The notes beneath the pieces are model-generated. The model made no database searches. It was not told the DNA's origin and saw only the letters and a list, made by a program, of their open reading frames with translations. Made by a program: the position numbers and the translations under genes. From Avena insularis (lineage: Eukaryota > Streptophyta > Magnoliopsida > Poales > Poaceae), in the NCBI GenBank assembly GCA_023614405.1, contig CM042685.1:234277661-234341660 (forward strand): DNA of 64,000 nucleotides, given 5' to 3'. Shown piece by piece: positions 57,482-64,000 of the stretch; the stretch's first letter is position 1, and every line of letters starts with the position of its first letter.

Positions 57482-60000
57482 ACTAGAGTCAATAATCTAG
57501 TTTCAAACCTTTGTGTATTCAACACCTATGGCTTTCCGGTGTTGTATGTACGATTGCTAGTGGTTAACTGATCTCCGGATCTGACACTTCCAGGTCCGTG
57601 TGTAATTGCATGTCTTTGCGTCTCTACGCATCACTCATTCTCTAATGAGATGGCTTTGTATGATTTGGTCTTTTGGTGTGACCTTTAGTTCTTTGGGGTT
57701 AAAACATGTTGATAATATTGTCGCACAATATATCTTCATAGTATTATCCCGCTGTGAACTACACCTAGTTTGATAACAAACTACTTGACACAAATGCCCT
57801 CTTTTGCTGCTATAATAGCAGTCATATACTTAGCCTTTTGTTGAAGTATCTGTCACAATGTCTTAACTTTGGAACTCATCCAAATCCATTATGGAACTTC
57901 ACTTTCCATTATATTGTGCCACCCTTAATTTAGATTGAGATAAACTTAATTTGTACTTTGTGACAAAACTAGTATCAATGTAGTACTTTTACAATGAACT
58001 AACCATCTATTTGTCACTTCCACAAATAATATACTCTTAGTTCTTGCAAAAGATCATAAGAATATCCTTACTATCGTCCAATGATCATCTTATGAATCAT
58101 TCTGGTATATGCTCATAATATTTATAGCATAGGACATATCTGGATTTGTACATATCACTATGATTGATATAAATACTCTTTGTGATTTCATACATCAAGT
58201 ATCAATCTATACTTGAATCTTTGTTTCACTTACCAAGTGCCAATACACTTGAATATATCATCAACATTGAACTCTTTCAATCCTTTCTGTGCAACAAGAA
58301 CCTTTCTTGTAGTTTCTATATTGAATTCATTCAATATCTCGTCTATGTATACGGCACAACCATATTAGCGTCTATTGATGCCAAATATTTGGGTTTTGCC
58401 TAAGTCTTTCATCGGGATGAAATTCTTAATATGTGTTAATAAAAGATACATTATTTCCAATCAACAATATGTCTTCCACATAATGTATTAGAAACATGTC
58501 TTAAGCGCCCACTTAATTTCTTGCAAATGCAAGCATCTTCATTGTCTCGATGAAATTAAACTCTTTTAACAGTTTCATCATAGTGAAGATTCTAACTCCT
58601 ATGCTTACTTCAACCATTGAAGTTTGCATATGCTTTTAGCATCCTTTGAATTAACAAAACCCTTTGGACCGTGTCATACACGCCCTAGGTAACCATTCTA
58701 TTAGAAGAACTTGTTTTGTTTATTCTACTACCACATAACAAATTATATGTAGTGGTTGCTACATTAATCCGTCTAGACTAAAATTCGCTATGAAAGATCA
58801 AATTTTGTCATATACAACCTTTGAACATTGTTGTGAACTCTTTCCCAACATGTCGACTATTTCATAGACGTGAAACATCCATGTCTACTTATTTATAGAT
58901 CCAAACACAACTGCAAGGTCTTACACCTTTTCCGAGGGTCCTTCAAGTTCAAAACTTGATTTCTCGTGTATGGAACTATCACGGATTATATGGGTTCAAG
59001 CCATTTGACGGAGTCAGGGCCCATCATCGCTTCTTTGCATGTAGTAGGTTCATTATTCTCAAATAACCCTCAAATCTTGGTATTTGATTGTTCATCCGAC
59101 CTACTTGTTTCAATAGAAACTTAGACCTCCGTGACCACAACCTTTGAGGCACGTGAGCCATGAGCATTGTTGCTGCCTCCGGAACACTTTTCGGTGCTGC
59201 GCAACTTTGCACATATAGCTAAGGTTCTTTTAACCTTATCAAAGTTCTATTGTCCTCCCACTTAACTTTTCACGAAAAATTCCTTCTCAAAGAAACTTGA
59301 CGTTCTAAGCGACAAACACTTTTGTCTCCGGTGTTTATGGAGGAATACTTAACAGTAATACAAAGACAGGTTTATCCGACTTTGGTTGCAAACATCTTTC
59401 TTATGCATAGCATACCAATGTTTAAGAAAGGACTACTTGGGTTTTATCCCAAACCATAACCTTATATGGTGTCATTTCAGCGGATTATGATGGAGCTCTT
59501 TTAGTGGAAAACGGTAGTCTCTAAAGCTTTTAATCTTTAAAATATAATAGCAGTTTTATGAATTATACCTTCGATCTTACCATGTCAAACAAGGTTCAAT
59601 TACATATCTCGACTGCTCCATACTCTTATGGTGTTTGAAATGCAAATCCACGGACCGATTCCTTAAATCTTAGGTATTATGCTAAACTTGTAACTTAAAT
59701 ATCTTCCTTTATGATCTTATCATAAACTATTTATATTCTTGTTACAATGATTTTACACTTCATCTTGAAAATCTTTCGAACTTTTCAAATATTTCACACT
59801 TCATCCTTATTAAGTAAATATTCACATATTCACTCAAATTTTCGGAGAAAGCATATGAAGTTGAAATCCATCGCTCTTGACTACACATAATGGAGTTCGT
59901 ACAACAATATGCACAAGTTCCAATAAGCTAGTCATTCATTCCCTTTTGGCCTATGAACGAAGTTTTAATTATCTCTAGGAAAGTTTCACAAACGTCATTT
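57482..60000 (-). pseudogene. G decayed Copia pol (RT and integrase remnants)
   Basis: No frame exceeds about 75 codons, but the RT core IHYVEDILLIGNN is readable at 58491-58453 with Glu in place of the second catalytic position (YVDD to YVED). Downstream, broken pieces such as DLGKTQIFGI and YIDEILNEFN fit Copia RT. The region right of 59000 corresponds to integrase-side pol, with too many stops and indels to delimit. Confidence 0.7.
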
Positions 60001-62443
60001 GATCAAAAATCAAAAGACTCCAAAATTCCATCCACATGGAGTTTCTTCATGTTTTCTTTCAATATAATTTAAACGCATGTCACTTCCTAAGTGATCTTTC
60101 AATCAATTTGTCTTTCGACAATTTTAGCACTAGTTTTATGGATGTGATTTATCCAACGAGATTTGTGAATCAACCATCTTTTATGGATTACGGCAATTAT
60201 TTGAACAACCCTTTTGTTCTCATAATACGATAAAACAAATCGAAGGCAAGCTTTGATATTTAACGAGCAACACAATAACCCTTTATTTGTTTTCGATGAA
60301 CATCATCACATATTCTTTTGCTAGTTACTTAGGCCATTGTAGTTCATGAATTGTGTTGTTTCGTATGACGATTCACACCAACAAATTCAGTATCAAATAC
60401 TTAAGAACCACATTGTTTAATAAGCAAAGAATATAGCCATAACACGTATATCATCTATATACTTAAACTGAACAATTCTAGTCTTTTCTTTTCTGCCATA
60501 TACTTATGAGATTCTCTTTCAGTATTTCCTTTTTTTGTTTGAAAGAATCTATCAACATCAATAGTGGAGTCATACATATGACACATAGTCCAAAGCGTGT
60601 ATAGTTAAATACCAATGTCTTTGGACTTGCACTTTGAAGTAAATCACCATTATCAAATGTTTGGTGTTCTTTCAAATTCCTTTCTTTAGTTAACTCTTGG
60701 TGTAGTAAACATTTTACCTACATCAAATATTCACCTTCATCATGGATTTATCCATGATCAAGCTACTTTAGCTTATAATGGTGAATCGTGAGTATAATGT
60801 TGCTCTCCAAAACCTTTTGGAAGATTAGGACAACTAGTGTCTCCAACCTTTTGCAAATTCTCATCAAATATGAGAACATGACTTTTGCCATATTATACTC
60901 TATCATGTTGTAACCAAAACTTCATTTCAGATATCACAATATCTTCCACACATCATGGTTTCAAACAACTCTTTGGATCCTAGATAACCTTGATATTAAG
61001 ACAATCCTTTGAATATCAAGAATCATGGAGACAAACATGATACTCAAACACTAACACTTGGAATTGTCACTCTTGTTTTAATACTAATTATTAAACTTTA
61101 TGGAGTAACCGGAAATTACTGAAAGTTTGCAATAGGACTTTTAAACTTTAGATTAACACTTCAATACAATACGATACCAGTTCGTAAAGTAACTAACCAG
61201 AATTCTATAGTTCTATCATCTCAATTAAAACTAAGCGCAAGGTGGTAAACGGATGCCAATTACTACAACAACTATGCAAATTCACTTTGATTTTAGTTTA
61301 TGATAAATTGAGTTCTAATTAATAATTAAATTAATCCAGGTGAACTCCCACTTAAAACAACATCCCTCACATTGTTTTAGTGATCACACGAACCAAATCC
61401 ACCACATCAAAACCGATCATCACGAGAGTTGATGTAGCTTCAATGGCGAACAATCAACATGTTCATCATATCTACTATATGATTCATGCTTTACCTTCGC
61501 CATCCGTGTTCTGAGGCCATGTATGCATACATGCTAGGCTCGTCAAGATCAAACCTTAGCTACCGCATAAGCAAATCTGGCTTGCTTACGTTGTATTCAC
61601 CCGGAATCAAAGACACCCGATCATCACGTGGTGCTTGAGCAGCAAGCTTTGGCAACGGTGCATACTAAGGGTGAACACTTTAGAACTTGAAATTTATGTG
61701 CATGAGGGATCATCTTATAATGCTACCGCTGCCTACTAAGCAATACAAGATGCATAAAGGATTAACATCACATGCAATTCATAATATGTGATATGATATG
61801 GCCTTTCTTCTTTGTGCTTCCGATCTCCATCTTCAAGCACGAACATGATCTCCATCATTACCGGCATAGCATCAAGGTCAATGACGCTTCTTCATGGTTG
61901 TCGTCCACCAGCTTCATCTATTACAACTATTTTGAATAGACACGCAGGTCTTAACAGAAATTAAAGACAACCATATGGCTCCTGCCGGTTGCCAACTTAC
62001 AATAAGGAACATTGCATACATCAAATATAATCACAATCATGGCCATATCACATCACTGCACACCCCTGCAAAACAAAGTTAGACGCTTCTACTTTCTTTG
62101 CATATTTTACGTGGTTTGGGGCTTTCCATAAGTGTCGTTCTAACCTACGAACAAGAACCACAACATTGATACTAGCATTGTTGATTACCCGTTGTAAATT
62201 GGATCTTTACTATGCTAGGAGAAACAGGCACCCGCAAAGCCACTTATGCAATCCGAGTTGCATGTCAAGCGTGGAGCAAGTCTCATGAACGATGTCATGT
62301 AAGGTTAGCCCGGCGCTTCATCCCAACATACCGCAAGATGCAAAGTACACAAAAGCAATCTACAATAAAAGCATCAACGCCCACAATGACCATTGTGTTC
62401 TACTCGTCTGAGATCTACATATAGACACGGCTCGATACCCTTT
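60001..62443 (-). mobile_element. G 5' interior (leader and gag remnants)
   Basis: Non-coding sequence next to the PBS. 60930-61700 matches, in reverse complement, 3440-4175 of the plus-strand element at the window start, so both belong to the same family. No gag frame is recognisable. Confidence 0.65.
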
Positions 62444-64000
62444 GAGGGGTTCGTAGCATGGAAAACAAAAATTTTCTATCGCAGACACACAAACAAGCCA
62501 AGATCTATCTACTAGATTGCAGCAACGAGTCGATAGAGGAACTCAACCTCGAAGATTCCAAAGCGGTTAACGAGAGCATATTCTAGTGGGTGATGTAGTC
62601 GAACTCTTTCCGATCTCAAGATCGCTTATAAGATCCTTCCAGCACCACGTTCCAGCAGCGCTCCATGATCGGTCACCGTTCGGTACTCGACGAAGACCTT
62701 CCTCTCCCTTGTTCCAAAGCAGCGGAGGTTGTAGCACTCTCCTCGCGATTCCGGCTGGCGTGGTACAGGAAGTAGAGGGAAATCCATGAGGCTTCGCCTT
62801 AAGCCGGTGCGAGTATGGTGGAGCTTATGAGAGAGGCTATTAGTGGTCTAGTAATTAGACACACCAATTAGAAGGCTCTAAACCAATTAGAAGGCTCTAA
62901 ACCGAAATAGCTCTAAACCGGGGTTTAGGTCTAGGGTTTAGTTTAGAGGATAGGAACTTGTGTGTGTTAGGAGGGGAGCCCTGCCCCTCCTTATATAGGT
63001 GGGAGGGCCGGCCAAGGGGAGGAGAGTCCCTCCCCAAGTCGGCTTGGTGGGGCGCCGGCCAAGGGAGGAACCCTCCTCCAATTCGGCCTCCACCAATCCT
63101 CCTCTCTTCCCACTTCCCAAAATTGCCGTTTGACTTTCAAACTAGCCGTTTGACTTTTCAATTTAGGATTTAAATAAACCCTTTATTTTGGACAGCAAGA
63201 ACACCTAGTACATGATGCAATCATTCCAACTTACAATGACACATTCATGTACCCTTCCCCCCCGGAGCGCCGGACATTCCGGAACCTTCTAGAACATTCC
63301 CGATGAAAACACCGGAACCATTCCCCAACTCCGAAACGGGACTTTCCTTATATGAATCTTATTCTCCGGACCATTCCGGATCTCCTCGTGATATCCCGGA
63401 TCCCATCCGAGACTCCGAACAACATTCGGTCTCTTTCTCATAATACCATAACTACTCAAACAACGTCGAATCCTTAAGTGTGTCTCCCTACGGTTCGTGA
63501 ATTATGCGGACATGATCGAGACACTTCTCCGATCAATAACCAATAGAGGAATCTGGAAATTCATATGGCTCCCACATATTTCTACGATTACTTTGCGATC
63601 GAATGAACCACTTACATACGATACCAATTTCCCTTTGTCTCACGATAGTTTACTTATCCGAGGTTATGATCGTCGGTATCTCTGCATACCTAGTTCAACC
63701 TCGTTACCGATAAGTACTCTTTTCTCGTTCCCGTGATATGTGATCCCTTGTGAGCCAGTCACATGCTTGCAAGCTAATTGGATGACATTTCACCGAGAGG
63801 CCCAGTATATCTATCCGTCATATGGATGGACAAATCCCTCTTGATCCATGTGTTTCAACCAATACTTTCCGAACACTCAATGCCACTTTTATAGCCACCC
63901 TGTTACGGTGTGGTGTTCGATGACATCAAAGCATCCATCCGGTAAAGGTGATATGCATGATCTCATGGTCGAAGGAATTAGTGTTACTATGTATCAGAAA
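62444..64000 (-). repeat. G 5' LTR, cut by window end
   Basis: 1557 bp matching 55594 to about 57150. From about 62815 onward it is nearly identical to the 3' LTR apart from small indels; the first ~370 bp shows clearly more differences. Frames 62586-62789 and 63497-63736 are copies of frames in the other LTR and are not genes. Confidence 0.92.

Larger units (their letters stand above)
55594..64000 (-). mobile_element. G: Angela-like Copia element with decayed pol, right end outside window
   Basis: 3' LTR 55594-57470, polypurine tract 57471-57481, interior to 62443, 5' LTR from 62444. The PBS is degenerate (GCTCGATACC on top, about 62430-62440). The interior is full of stops, but on the minus strand an RT motif IHYVEDILLIGNN (58453-58491) and PKSVY-like Copia remnants survive in the right order. 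It interrupts F; the matching target duplication is not visible. Confidence 0.88.

Noticed and set aside
57471..62443. Calling G's interior a gene-free LARD
   Set aside because: The YVEDILLIGNN remnant and other Copia-like pieces in correct order show that it once had pol, so it is decayed rather than gene-free by design.
1..64000. CRISPR arrays, bacterial operons, rRNA genes or satellite arrays
   Set aside because: None seen. Repeats are LTRs, a MITE, a short direct repeat and degenerate 3' UTR modules. Composition and element types are plant nuclear.

Overview
The window is plant nuclear DNA, almost certainly from a Triticeae grass (wheat, barley, rye or Aegilops). The signs are Angela/BARE/WIS-type Copia LTRs, large Gypsy elements nested several layers deep, a Stowaway miniature element, and a degraded piece of a plant MED13 gene with its introns. 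I see no intact host gene. Nearly all of the window is LTR retrotransposon, and most long reading frames are decayed gag-pol, retrotransposon antisense ORFs, or chance frames inside LTRs.

Layout. 1-1188 is an Angela-type LTR on the minus strand, abutting head-to-head a plus-strand Angela-like element (partial LTR 1189-2786, PBS 2789-2800, leader and interior to about 4175). 4386-6655 (minus) is a MED13 pseudogene of three exons. 6656-9450 is low-copy-looking sequence with a 51-bp Stowaway palindrome and a 29-bp direct repeat. A GC-rich unit (about 8950-9450, continued at 21696-22304) was split by a non-autonomous Gypsy element, E1 (9451-21690). E1 has matching LTRs, an AGACC target duplication and an intact 619-codon gag-protease frame, but no reverse transcriptase or integrase. 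Part of E1 is replaced by a Tat-lineage Gypsy fragment (11727-17037), which itself carries a solo Angela-type LTR (14741-16521).

From 22305 to beyond 55593 runs a plus-strand Copia element, F. Its 5' LTR was split by a near-complete, decayed Tat-lineage Gypsy element, D (23247-35727, minus; TSD CCACT), with gag-protease, RT, two RNase H regions, integrase, a spliced-looking antisense ORF and a 3' array of hairpin/polypurine modules. F's integrase was split by E2 (39181-55094, minus; TSD ACGGC), a relative of E1. E2's gag was in turn hit by three different solo LTRs (45800-47691, 47826-49377, 49525-53404), each with a perfect 5-bp duplication. F is interrupted again at 55594 by a minus-strand Angela-like element, G, whose right LTR runs off the window.

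How the parts fit: the window is an insertion history rather than a gene set. Unnesting by target duplications gives the order GC-rich unit, then E1 and F; F, then D, E2 and G; E2, then three solo LTRs; E1, then the Tat fragment, then a solo LTR. The most distinctive signals are the tandem hairpin plus polypurine modules at the 3' ends of the two Tat-type elements, some with compensating stem changes, and the intron-bearing MED13 fragment. I found no new defence-like or enzymatic system.
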